A DNA stretch of 64,000 bases from CAZTTG01 sp964615935 (lineage in GTDB: Bacteria > Planctomycetota > UBA1135 > GCA-002686595): the NCBI GenBank assembly GCA_964615935.1, contig CAZTTG010000023.1, forward strand, positions 1 to 64,000, given 5' to 3'. The notes under the pieces are model-generated. The model ran no database searches, was not told where the DNA came from, and saw only the letters and a program-made list of their open reading frames with translations. How positions within the stretch are numbered: the first letter of the stretch is position 1; each line of letters begins with the position of its first letter. A program made the translations under genes and the position numbers. Of the stretch, positions 1 to 7,463 are shown in pieces.

Positions 1-205
1 TGGGCGTCCCGGGAGGCTGTGACGAGGCCGCGCCCGCACCGCGGGCGCGCGCCGAGTAGACCGCTCACCTCTGCCGTTGCGTCGGTCGCGGCCTCGGAGT
101 CTGTCACCGTGGGGCTGCCGTTGCTCTCGATCCCCCTTGGTGGCGCCAAGGAACCCTCGTGGGGGCCAGATGCCGATTGCATCAGCCCTCATCCCCCACC
201 GCCCC

Positions 206-919
206 CTACGGCAACGGCACCCCGTACACCCGCCGCAGAATCCGCCTCAGCTCCCCGAAACCCTCCACCACATGATCCGGCTCCACCGGCGACTCGCTCT
301 GCTTCGAGGCGCGGCGGGCCCAGACCGTCTTCATCCCCAGCCTCGCGGGCGGCACCACGTCATTCTCCGGATTGTCCCCGACGTACATCACCTCCCCCGC
401 CTCCAGCCCCAGCCGGCTGAGGGCCACCTGATACAGCTTGGGGTTGGGCTTGCTGATCCCGATCTGGTCGGAGATGAAGATGGCCTCGGGATCCAGGTGG
501 GGGATCAGCCCCAGGCGGATCAGCTTCTCCGCCTGCTTGACCGTCCAGCCGTGGGTGATGATGCCCACCCGGACGCCGGCCGCCGTCAGGTCCTCCAGGA
601 GTTGGGAGGCCCCCTCGATGGGCACCAGCTCGCGGATCTTGGTGTCGTGGTAGGCCGCCACCCCGGCCGCGACCACCAGCCCCCGGTTGAGCCCCTCCAG
701 GGCCTCCGGCGGCAGCCTGAGCAGGAGCTTGTCGTAGTGGTGGGCGTAGTTGGAGGTGAACTCGGAGATGACCTCGCTCAGCTCCTCGAGGGTCTCCTCC
801 TCGTCGGCCCGCAGCCCGGCGTCCAGCATGGCCCTCACCGCGTTCCGGCGGGCCCGCAGGGCGAACTCGGTGGTCGCCACCAGGGTGTCGTCGATGTCGA
901 AGAGAACGGCCTTGAGCAT
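206..919 (-). CDS. HAD-superfamily hydrolase
   Basis: A 237-residue cytoplasmic phosphatase-like protein. The sequence shows HAD motif I near the N-terminus (DIDDTL, nucleophile D8 and acid D10), a threonine in motif II (IITHG), the motif III lysine in GISKPNPKLY and motif IV GDNPEND. The helical cap between motifs I and II is of the C1 type, as in phosphoglycolate phosphatase, PpaX and haloacid dehalogenase relatives. Length fits a single-domain C1 HAD enzyme. The substrate cannot be told from sequence. The ATG at 919 has a purine-rich AAGGGGGG about 7 nt upstream and a TATAAG box 14 nt upstream. It stands apart from the secretin gene upstream, which ends at a strong terminator. Family assignment is firm; function is open. 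Confidence 0.85.
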   Translation of the reverse strand: MLKAVLFDIDDTLVATTEFALRARRNAVRAMLDAGLRADEEETLEELSEVISEFTSNYAHHYDKLLLRLPPEALEGLNRGLVVAAGVAAYHDTKIRELVPIEGASQLLEDLTAAGVRVGIITHGWTVKQAEKLIRLGLIPHLDPEAIFISDQIGISKPNPKLYQVALSRLGLEAGEVMYVGDNPENDVVPPARLGMKTVWARRASKQSESPVEPDHVVEGFGELRRILRRVYGVPLP

Positions 920-984
920 GGGGAGCCCCCCTTATAGGGCCTGCACCCCCCCGGGGGAAGCGGCCCCCCCGCCCTCCCCGGCCG

Positions 985-1032
985 GGGCAAGAAGAAGGGC
1001 CGCCCCGATCCCCGAGGGGAGGGGGCGGCCCT
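985..1032 (-). terminator. Rho-independent terminator after secretin A
   Basis: On the minus strand, a perfect 11-bp GC-rich stem (arms 1022-1032 and 996-1006, 15-nt loop) is followed by the T-rich run TTCTTCTTG. It lies 31 nt past the stop codon of the secretin at 1063-3678 and separates that transcript from the HAD gene. Confidence 0.75.
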
Positions 1033-1062
1033 GCTGCTTGCCTCAGGCGGGGCGGGGAGGGG

Positions 1063-3678
1063 TCAGCGCGTGCCCTCCATCCTCGCCAGCTCGTCCTTCA
1101 CGTCCGTGATCCGGGCCCGGATCAGGATCATGAGGCTCTCGTTCTCGTCGTTGTAGCCCTCCTGCTTGAACAGGAAGCCGACCACCGGAATCTTGGCGAC
1201 CCACGGCACCTCGGCGCGCCGCTCGATGTTGCGGATGCTCGAGAGACCGCCCAGGAGGATCGAGCCGCCGTCGGGGATGACCGCGGTGGTGAAGACGCTC
1301 TGCACCTCCAGCTCGGGGAGCTGGAACTCGACCGGGGAGGTGTTGCCGCCCAGGGTGGTGGAGAAGGGCCGCAGGGCCACCACGTTGGCCACCGTGGGCT
1401 GGATCTCCAGGGTCAGGTACTTGCGGTCGTGGTGGATGGTGGGCCGCACGTCCAGGACCACGCCCTCGGTGAGGACGTTGACCTGCGGGTCGGCCACTGC
1501 CTGGAACTGGGCCACCTCGACGTCGAAGTCCTGGATGTAGGCCTGCTGGTTGATGATCGAGACGTAGGCGCGCTGGCTGTTGTGGACCGACAGCATCTGG
1601 TCGTTGATGAGCTGCACGTCCACGCGCTTCTCGACCGCCCGCAGGATGGCCGACATCTGGAGGTCGTTCAGGTAGGAGAGCTGGAAGGTGATGCCGCCGA
1701 TGTTCGACAGCATGCCCCCCAGCGCATTGCCGAAGAAGTTCTCGGTGTGGCCCTTGAAGTCGCCGTCACCGCCGTCGTCGTAGAACCAGCCCGCGGAGGG
1801 CGGCCCCGAGCCGCCGGCGCCGCCCGAGCCGGTGCCGCCGTTGTCCAGGCCGCGGGAGGACATGTCCTCCAGGCCGTTGGTCAGGTCGTCCAGGTCGGTG
1901 AAGGGGCTGCTGGGGTTGTCCAGGCCGCGGAAGTCGACGCCGATCTCCTGCAGGTAGAGGCTGGAGACCGTCATGAACTTGGACTCGATGGTCACCAGCG
2001 AGGAGCTGAAGCGGCGCAGGTCGTCGAGGAAGCGGGCCACCATGGCCTGCACCTCGGGGCTGTGGACCACCAGGATGTAGCCCTCGCCCTCGTCGATGGA
2101 GACGCCCTCGTCCTCCCAGGTGCCGACGGCCACGTTCTCCTGGATCATGGTCGTCAGGGTCGACATGTCGATCAGGGTGATCTTCTCGGAGACCGCCCCG
2201 AAGGGGCCGCCGCCGTCGTCGTCCTCCAGCTCGTCCAAGAGGCGCAGCCGGTCGATGCGCGGGCCGAGGAAGTCGGTCAGGCCGAAGACCAGGTCCTGCA
2301 CGTCGTGGTTGACGATCACCGGCCGGGAGCGGGCCTTCTCGCGGGTGGTGATGAGCACCGCCTCGTGGCGCACGGTCCAGGTGACCTCCTCGCCGGCGTC
2401 CATGCAGATGATGTTCAGGGCCTGCTCCACCGTGAGGCGGTTCTGCAGGTTGTAGGTGAAGATCACGCCCTCGTCGAAGGCGGCGTTCTCGGCGGCCGGA
2501 TCGACCACCAGGGGCAGGGCGGTGAAGGTGCGGATGACGTCGACCACCACCTCCAGGCTCTCCTCCTCCTCGATGTTCAGGCCGGGGATGGCGGTGGAGC
2601 GGAGCTCGCTGCGCAGCGCCAGGTCGGCCGGATCGATGTTCTCGGTGAAGTCCACCGGACGGCGCGGCTGGCGGATCTCGCTGATGTGCGCCCAGTAATC
2701 CTCCTCGGGGAGGGTGACCACGTCGGTGTAGGGCACGGTCAGCTCGTTCAGCTCCTCGTGCCAGCGCTTGAACTGCTCGTTCTTGGCCTTGATGTAGTCC
2801 TCGCGCACCTTCTGGCGGCCGGCGCGGAAGGCGGCGTCGCGGATCTCGGCGGCCTTCTCGTTGCGGGCGTCCTTCTTGAGGGCGCGCTCGGCGAAGTCCA
2901 TGGACTCCTCGTACTCCTCCATGGCGAAGGAGGCGATGGCCTGCTCGACCATGTTGTTGACCTGCGCCAGCCGGCGGTCGCGTTCGGCCTGCTCCTGGGC
3001 CTGGAGCTCCTCGTAGGCCTCGCGGCGGGACGCGTCGAGCTGCGCCCGGGCGGCGTCGGCGCGCGCCGACTTGGCGTCGGCGAGCATCTGCCGGGCCTCC
3101 ACGTCGAGCCCCCTCCAGTCGATGGAGTAGGGGGCCCAGCGGATGCTGTTCAGGCAGACGGTCAGCTCGGCGATGGCGGCGTCGTAGTCGCTCCGGGCCA
3201 GCATGACGGTGGCTCGGTTGTAGGCGTCCTCGGCGTCGGCCCGCATCCCCTTGACCCGGAGAGCGTGGCGCTCGGCGAGCTGCTCGGCGACCGTCTTCAT
3301 CTCGGCCACCGACTTGCCCATCAAGGCGCCGATCTCGGCCAGGAGCTGCTTGGCCTCGAGGTTGTCGGGGTCGAGCTCGAGGGCCCCCAGCACCTCCTGC
3401 TCGGCCTCCTCCAGCCGCAGCCGCGCCTTCAGGTCGCGGGCATTGGCCAGGTGCTTGTCGATCAGGAAGACCTGCTTCTGGGTCGCCAGGTCCAGCCGCT
3501 GGCGCTCCTCCTGGAGGAAGCTCTCGGTGGGGGACCCCGGCGCGGCCTGGAGCTCGGCCTCGGGCGCGCTCTCCTCGATCGCGGGCGGCGGGGATTCCGG
3601 TGCGGGCTCCTCGTCGGGGGTCGAAGAGCAAGCGGCGAGGAGGAGGCCCAGGGGCAGTGCGTACGCGACTTTCCTCAT
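1063..3678 (-). CDS. Lipoprotein secretin A with N-terminal TPR/coiled-coil region
   Basis: An 871-residue outer-membrane secretin-family protein. Start chosen at the ATG at 3678 because it gives a lipoprotein signal (LLLAAC, lipidated C17); the frame stays open upstream but that stretch is Arg/Pro-rich and signal-less. Residues about 50-300 are helical, with TPR-like and coiled-coil segments (LELDPDNLEAKQLLAEIG). Residues about 375-445 resemble a secretin/TonB short N-terminal domain. Residues about 560-858 form the secretin domain, ending in the family signature (VPWVAKIPVVGFLFK, then LMILIRARI). A Gly/Ser-rich insert sits at about 610-640. It is a paralogue of the secretin at 10699 (both carry YLNDLQM and AYIQDFDVE / AYVQDFDVE). 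Known secretins form multimeric outer-membrane channels; the partner machine here is unknown. Downstream of ExbB-ExbD-ExbD. Confidence 0.88.
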   Translation of the reverse strand: MRKVAYALPLGLLLAACSSTPDEEPAPESPPPAIEESAPEAELQAAPGSPTESFLQEERQRLDLATQKQVFLIDKHLANARDLKARLRLEEAEQEVLGALELDPDNLEAKQLLAEIGALMGKSVAEMKTVAEQLAERHALRVKGMRADAEDAYNRATVMLARSDYDAAIAELTVCLNSIRWAPYSIDWRGLDVEARQMLADAKSARADAARAQLDASRREAYEELQAQEQAERDRRLAQVNNMVEQAIASFAMEEYEESMDFAERALKKDARNEKAAEIRDAAFRAGRQKVREDYIKAKNEQFKRWHEELNELTVPYTDVVTLPEEDYWAHISEIRQPRRPVDFTENIDPADLALRSELRSTAIPGLNIEEEESLEVVVDVIRTFTALPLVVDPAAENAAFDEGVIFTYNLQNRLTVEQALNIICMDAGEEVTWTVRHEAVLITTREKARSRPVIVNHDVQDLVFGLTDFLGPRIDRLRLLDELEDDDGGGPFGAVSEKITLIDMSTLTTMIQENVAVGTWEDEGVSIDEGEGYILVVHSPEVQAMVARFLDDLRRFSSSLVTIESKFMTVSSLYLQEIGVDFRGLDNPSSPFTDLDDLTNGLEDMSSRGLDNGGTGSGGAGGSGPPSAGWFYDDGGDGDFKGHTENFFGNALGGMLSNIGGITFQLSYLNDLQMSAILRAVEKRVDVQLINDQMLSVHNSQRAYVSIINQQAYIQDFDVEVAQFQAVADPQVNVLTEGVVLDVRPTIHHDRKYLTLEIQPTVANVVALRPFSTTLGGNTSPVEFQLPELEVQSVFTTAVIPDGGSILLGGLSSIRNIERRAEVPWVAKIPVVGFLFKQEGYNDENESLMILIRARITDVKDELARMEGTR

Positions 3679-4083
3679 CGGGAGTCTCTGTCGGATGTTG
3701 GGGTTGAGAGATGGGGACCCACGGCTCCGTCGGACCGGCCGAGGGGTTCGGAGAGAGCGGCGTCGATCCGCCTCGGCGGTGGCGCTCGACCGAAGAGAGA
3801 GGACCGGTCGAGGGCGATCCGGAGGCGGCTGCCCGGCCTTGAACCCGGGACTAGAGAGGGCCGCGAACATAGCAGCCGCGCCCCCTTTTTTGAAGCTTCA
3901 CCTTGAAAACAACCCGCGCTGGAACAAGGACTTATGTCCGATTCGCGGGTTGTAGAAGAACGCTCCGCCTCCGGCGCCCGCGGCGAGCCCGGCGGGGGCT
4001 CGGGAGGGGGCGTCGGGGGGGCTCGAGGAGCCCCCGGGGATGCGGGTCAATCCAGCGCGGGCGCGCCGGGATCGCCCGAGAGC
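3679..4083. other. 405-bp intergenic stretch with structured elements
   Basis: No gene is supported here. It separates the second ExbD gene from secretin A (both minus strand). It holds an AT-richer island at about 3885-3955, unusual for this genome, with a perfect palindrome TGAAGCTTCA at 3891-3900 and a 10-bp inverted repeat at 3909-3953 (listed separately). GC-rich hairpins lie at 3985-4001 and 4017-4035 (8-bp stem, 3-nt loop). A promoter for secretin A most likely lies in the AT island, but I cannot fix its boxes. Confidence 0.5.
3909..3953 (-). terminator. 10-bp inverted repeat, probable terminator or RNA element
   Basis: ACAACCCGCG at 3909-3918 is matched by its perfect complement CGCGGGTTGT at 3944-3953, with a 25-nt spacer containing an inner GGAC/GTCC stem (3928-3939). 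Read on the minus strand the second arm runs into TTTC, which suits a terminator for the ExbB-ExbD-ExbD transcript. The long structured loop and position in the leader of secretin A also allow a cis-regulatory RNA or a protein-binding dyad. Confidence 0.4.
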
Positions 4084-4584
4084 TCACTCGTGGGAGCCGA
4101 CGAAGGTGACCTCCTTGAAGCCCACGTCGATGGCCGCGTCCAGGACCTTGACCACGTCCGAGTACACGATGTCCTTCCGGGCGTCGATGGTGGAGCCGCG
4201 ATCCTCATCGGCCCGGTGTAGCTCCTCGAGCCGCTTGACGACCTCCGAGAGCTTGCGCGTCTCGAAGGGCCCGATCACGTACTTGACCACCCGGTCGTCG
4301 CCGTACCTGAAGGCGCCCTGGCCGATCCAGGCCATCCCCTCCCGGCGGGGGTGCACCTTGGTCCCCTCCTTCTCCAGGATGAGCTTGATGTCCACCTTCT
4401 CGACGGGCTCCGCCTCGGAGGTGTTCACGCCCACGTCCTTGGGCAGGTTGGCGGCCAGCTTGCCCTCGAGGGTTTTGAACTTGATCGTGCACATGAAGAA
4501 GATCAGGAGCAGGAAGGTGACGTCGATCATCGGCGTCATCGTCAGTTCGCACTCCTCTTCGGCGAGCTCTCTGAGTTGGCTCAT
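4084..4584 (-). CDS. ExbD/TolR-family protein (second copy)
   Basis: A 166-residue inner-membrane protein with the ExbD/TolR layout: short cytoplasmic N-terminus, one membrane helix carrying the conserved proton-path aspartate (MTPMIDVTFLLLIFF, D21), then a periplasmic domain. In the family, ExbD or TolR dimers sit inside an ExbB/TolQ pentamer and pass proton-motive energy to a periplasmic partner. It follows the other ExbD gene after 18 bp, so the two are co-transcribed. The periplasmic domain differs strongly from that of the neighbour, pointing to a heteromeric ExbD pair with distinct partners. Typical family length is 130-150, so this one is slightly long. Confidence 0.9.
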   Translation of the reverse strand: MSQLRELAEEECELTMTPMIDVTFLLLIFFMCTIKFKTLEGKLAANLPKDVGVNTSEAEPVEKVDIKLILEKEGTKVHPRREGMAWIGQGAFRYGDDRVVKYVIGPFETRKLSEVVKRLEELHRADEDRGSTIDARKDIVYSDVVKVLDAAIDVGFKEVTFVGSHE

Positions 4585-4602
4585 GGCAATGCTCCCTGTC
4601 GG

Positions 4603-5121
4603 CTATTCCTTCTCGTCCTTGGGCTTGGCCGGCTCGGACGCGGCCAGCTGAACCCGCCAGATCTGGATGCCCTGCTGGCCGCACTGCTCCATGACCTTCT
4701 GGACGTGCTTGAACAGCGCGCTCTGATCGCAGCGGATCAGCAGCGGGTCGTCGGGGATCAGCGGGTTGGTGGGGCTCTCCGGCTGGTTCTCGCTGAAGGG
4801 CTTCCTGGTCATGTTGTCGGCCGCGACGACCAGGAACTCCCTGATCCGCAGGTAGTCGTCCGGCTCGTCGGGGTTGTAGTAGAGCTCGCGCATGACCCAG
4901 ATCTTCCCGTCGTCCATGATGTTGACGATCGGGCGCTTCTTCTCCGGATCGGGCTTGTCCTCGGTCGCGTTGAGGGCGATGGGCAGCACCAGCTCCTCCA
5001 GCTCCTGCTGGGTCATGTCGGTGATGATCATGAAGAAGATGATGAGCAGGAACACGACGTCGATCATCGGCGTCATGTTCATCTTCATCTCGGTGCCGGG
5101 ATCGGTCTTCATTAGCTGCAT
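4603..5121 (-). CDS. ExbD/TolR-family protein (first copy)
   Basis: A 172-residue ExbD/TolR homologue with the membrane-helix motif MTPMIDVVFLLIIFF and the key aspartate at D21. The periplasmic part carries an extended acidic/Pro-rich middle (EDKPDPEKKRP, YYNPDEPDDY) and is longer than in E. coli ExbD (141 aa). An SD-like AGAGGAG precedes the ATG at 5121. It lies between exbB (163 bp upstream) and the second exbD (18 bp downstream). A proton-conducting stator role with the adjacent ExbB is well supported by family knowledge; the periplasmic or outer-membrane client is inferred to be the secretin/TPR proteins encoded around it. Confidence 0.9.
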   Translation of the reverse strand: MQLMKTDPGTEMKMNMTPMIDVVFLLIIFFMIITDMTQQELEELVLPIALNATEDKPDPEKKRPIVNIMDDGKIWVMRELYYNPDEPDDYLRIREFLVVAADNMTRKPFSENQPESPTNPLIPDDPLLIRCDQSALFKHVQKVMEQCGQQGIQIWRVQLAASEPAKPKDEKE

Positions 5122-5284
5122 GGCGGGCTCCTCTGCCTCGGGGGCTACCTGCCGAGGCGACAGGGTAACCGAATTCCCGGTTTCGGGCCGTCCCCCGGGG
5201 GGGAGGGGGGGCCGGGGGGCCTCCCCGGACGGCCCGCCCCCTCCCCCGGCTGTCCCCGGGCGGGGGGGTCGGGACCGGTCTGGA

Positions 5285-6025
5285 CTAGGCCTCTTGCGGC
5301 CGGAAGCGCTCGAAGAGGTCCTCCACGATGGCGCCGATCTCGATGACCGCCTTGACCATCTTGTTCCGCACGAAGGCGAAGGCCCCGGTCGTCGGGATGG
5401 CGACGATCAGGCCGAACATGGTGGTCAGGAGGGCCTGCGAGATGCCGTCGGCCAGCTCGGCCGGCGAGGCCTGACCGCCGGTGGAGGCGATCTTGTTGAA
5501 GGCCTTGATCATGCCGCCCACCGTGCCCAGAAGGCCCATCATGGGCGCCACGTTGGCGATCAGCGCCAGCCAGCCGATCTTCTGGTGCAGCTTGACCGCC
5601 TCCTGGTCGCCCATCTCGCCGATGGCCTTCTCGATGGTGTTGAAGTTGTGACCGATCTTGGAGATGCCCGCGGCGCAGACGCGGGTGAAGAAGGTGTCCT
5701 CGTTCTCGCACAGCTCCATGGCCTCCTGGAACTGCTCCTCGTCGAAGAGGGCGCGGATCTCGTCCACCAGCTCGGGGGGAGCCAGCTTGTCGCGCTTGAG
5801 CGAGACGAGGTTCTCGATGATCACCGCCAGGGCGATGACCGAGAGGACCACGATCAGGAGGCCGATCACGCCCGAGGCCGCCAGGGTTCCACCCAGGGAG
5901 GTGGTCTTGGCCTTGGTGGGCTCCTGGGCGAGGATGGGCAGGGCGATGGCGAAGAAGGCGATGGCGGCCGGAAGCATCCGGAAGCCGAGGGACGCGATAC
6001 GCGAGTGGACCGGGCTGGGGTTCAT
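5285..6025 (-). CDS. MotA/TolQ/ExbB-family proton channel
   Basis: A 246-residue inner-membrane protein. It begins with a cleavable-looking signal (residues 1-33, ending ILAQ), as seen in many ExbB proteins, followed by three membrane segments at about 47-70, 150-175 and 198-220. The family signatures are clear: NVAPMMGLLGTVGGMI and ALLTTMFGLIVAIPTTG. The cytoplasmic loop (80-145) is of usual size. The start at 6025 is preceded by AGGAG. It is followed by two exbD genes and preceded by a TPR protein gene, giving one channel subunit gene for two stator-rod genes. The same 1:2 ratio is known from the Myxococcus AglR-AglQ-AglS gliding motor; orthology to that system is not implied. Confidence 0.92.
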   Translation of the reverse strand: MNPSPVHSRIASLGFRMLPAAIAFFAIALPILAQEPTKAKTTSLGGTLAASGVIGLLIVVLSVIALAVIIENLVSLKRDKLAPPELVDEIRALFDEEQFQEAMELCENEDTFFTRVCAAGISKIGHNFNTIEKAIGEMGDQEAVKLHQKIGWLALIANVAPMMGLLGTVGGMIKAFNKIASTGGQASPAELADGISQALLTTMFGLIVAIPTTGAFAFVRNKMVKAVIEIGAIVEDLFERFRPQEA

Positions 6026-6116
6026 GGCCGGGCGACTCCTGGGGTGAGAGAGAGGACTCGAGTCGGTGGGATGATGGTGATGGGACGCTGCGCCGCGAAG
6101 CCGCGGCGTGATCGGG

Positions 6117-7286
6117 TCATTGGAGCCGGGTGAGCATCTCCCGGGCGGCGCCGGCGGAGGGCGTGTCGCCGTACTCCTCGACGATGGCGGTGAGCCAGCG
6201 GATCGACTGGGCCTTGAAGTCCGCGTCCACCAGCTTCTGCGAGCACTCGGCCTGACGCAGCAGGGCCTGGGCCACGCGGTCGCGATCGGTGTGATCGATG
6301 GCGGAGACCTCGGCGAAGCGGAACTGGGCCTCGCGGGTCTTGCCCTCCATCAGGAGGGTCTCGCCCAGGCCGAAGACGGCTCCGAAGCGCAGATTGGCCG
6401 GATCGCTGCTCTTGACGCGCCGGAGGACCCCCTCGAAGAAGGTCCGCGCCTGGTTGACGTTCCCGCCCACCAGCTCGGCGTAGCCGTCTCCCAGCGCGGC
6501 CTCCGCGCGCAGGCCCTGGTAGAGCACGTAGTCCTGGTCGCCGGGGCTCATGCCGGCCAGGGTCGAGTCGAGGCTGGAGAGCAGGCCGGTGAAGGTCTCG
6601 CGCGCGCCCAGGGTGTCGTTGGCCGCGAGCAGCGCCCGCGCGGCCTGCAGGCCGGCGCGGGCACAGGTCGGCAGATCGTAGCCGCTGGCCAGCTCGCCGC
6701 CCGAGAGCTTCCCGAACACCTCCCGGTAGATCCCGGCGGCGCCGGAGTGATCACCGGTGAGGAGCAGGACGCGGGCGTGCAGCACCTGGGCCCGGGGGAT
6801 CTCGCGGTTGCCGGCGTAGTCGGTCAGGAAGCGGGAGAGCTCGTCGGCGGCCTCGGCCAGGCGCGAGGGCTCCGTCGCTCCCCAGCGCAGCAGCGCCTCG
6901 CCCGAGCGGAGCCGCGCGCTGGCCTGCACCACCGAGCGCGCGGCGGGGTCGCCGGCGGCCACCTTGAAGCCGGCCGCGGCGTTCTCGAAGTCGCGGCGGT
7001 CGAAGTAGACCTGCGCCTCCCGGTAGCTGGTGGGGACCTCGCCGAAGACGATCCCCAGGACCCGCGAGCTGTCGTAGCTCGCGCTCTGGCTGCTGTTCTC
7101 GATCGCGACCTTGTCCAGGCCGTTGCGCGAGACCGTGCCGGTGATGGTCTGCACGCGTCCCCGGCCGCGCGCGGCGATGGTCACCTGGTCGGGGCGCTCG
7201 CTCTGGGCGGCGACCGGTAGGGCCGCGGCAGCGGCGAGCGCCAGGGTACCCAGGCGCAGCGGGAGGAAGCGGTACGGGCGGCTCAT
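6117..7286 (-). CDS. Exported TPR-repeat protein (389 aa)
   Basis: A protein with an N-terminal signal peptide (hydrophobic run ending AALPVAAQ), then a short beta-rich region (about 30-80, VTIAARGRGRVQTITG), then helical repeats of TPR type through to the C-terminus (for example GFKVAAGDPAARSVV and AADELSRFLTDYAGN). The ATG at 7286 was chosen because it starts the signal; an in-frame ATG at 7319 would add 11 residues and lies 19 nt from a TAGAAT box. It ends 91 bp before exbB and is probably its periplasmic partner, comparable in position to the YbgF/CpoB-like TPR proteins linked to Tol systems. Partner assignment is inference. Confidence 0.75.
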   Translation of the reverse strand: MSRPYRFLPLRLGTLALAAAAALPVAAQSERPDQVTIAARGRGRVQTITGTVSRNGLDKVAIENSSQSASYDSSRVLGIVFGEVPTSYREAQVYFDRRDFENAAAGFKVAAGDPAARSVVQASARLRSGEALLRWGATEPSRLAEAADELSRFLTDYAGNREIPRAQVLHARVLLLTGDHSGAAGIYREVFGKLSGGELASGYDLPTCARAGLQAARALLAANDTLGARETFTGLLSSLDSTLAGMSPGDQDYVLYQGLRAEAALGDGYAELVGGNVNQARTFFEGVLRRVKSSDPANLRFGAVFGLGETLLMEGKTREAQFRFAEVSAIDHTDRDRVAQALLRQAECSQKLVDADFKAQSIRWLTAIVEEYGDTPSAGAAREMLTRLQ

Positions 7287-7338
7287 CGGGGTGTCTCTGG
7301 GTCCCTGGAGGGCGGTCATCTGGTCGGGAAGGGCGGAT

Positions 7339-7366
7339 ATTCTAGCGGGGGGACGGGGGCCAACAA
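7339..7366 (-). promoter_or_regulatory. Candidate promoter for the TPR-exbB-exbD-exbD transcript
   Basis: Minus-strand TTGTTG (7361-7366), 16-nt spacer, TAGAAT (7339-7344; five of six match the sigma70 -10 box). It lies 52 nt upstream of the ATG at 7286. The -35 match is only partial. Confidence 0.4.
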
Positions 7367-7463
7367 CCGGAACTTGGCGGGGGGTGGGGGTGGGGGCCGT
7401 CGGGGCCTTCCCCGGGCGGCGGTCGGCGCTGGGCCGAGCCCCGGGGGCTCTCCGGCGGCCGGA

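Noticed and set aside
3..59. Possible C-terminal tail of a plus-strand gene ending at TAG 57-59
   Set aside because: Only 18 residues (Ala/Pro/Arg-rich) are visible and nothing identifies them; could be chance in GC-rich DNA.
135..151. CCTTGG/CCAAGG hairpin
   Set aside because: Six-bp stem without a T tract or a clearly coded gene before it; too weak to call a terminator.
1429..3906. An 825-codon plus-strand open frame over secretin A
   Set aside because: Low-complexity Val/Leu/Gly/His composition and no motif; the minus strand encodes a clear secretin.
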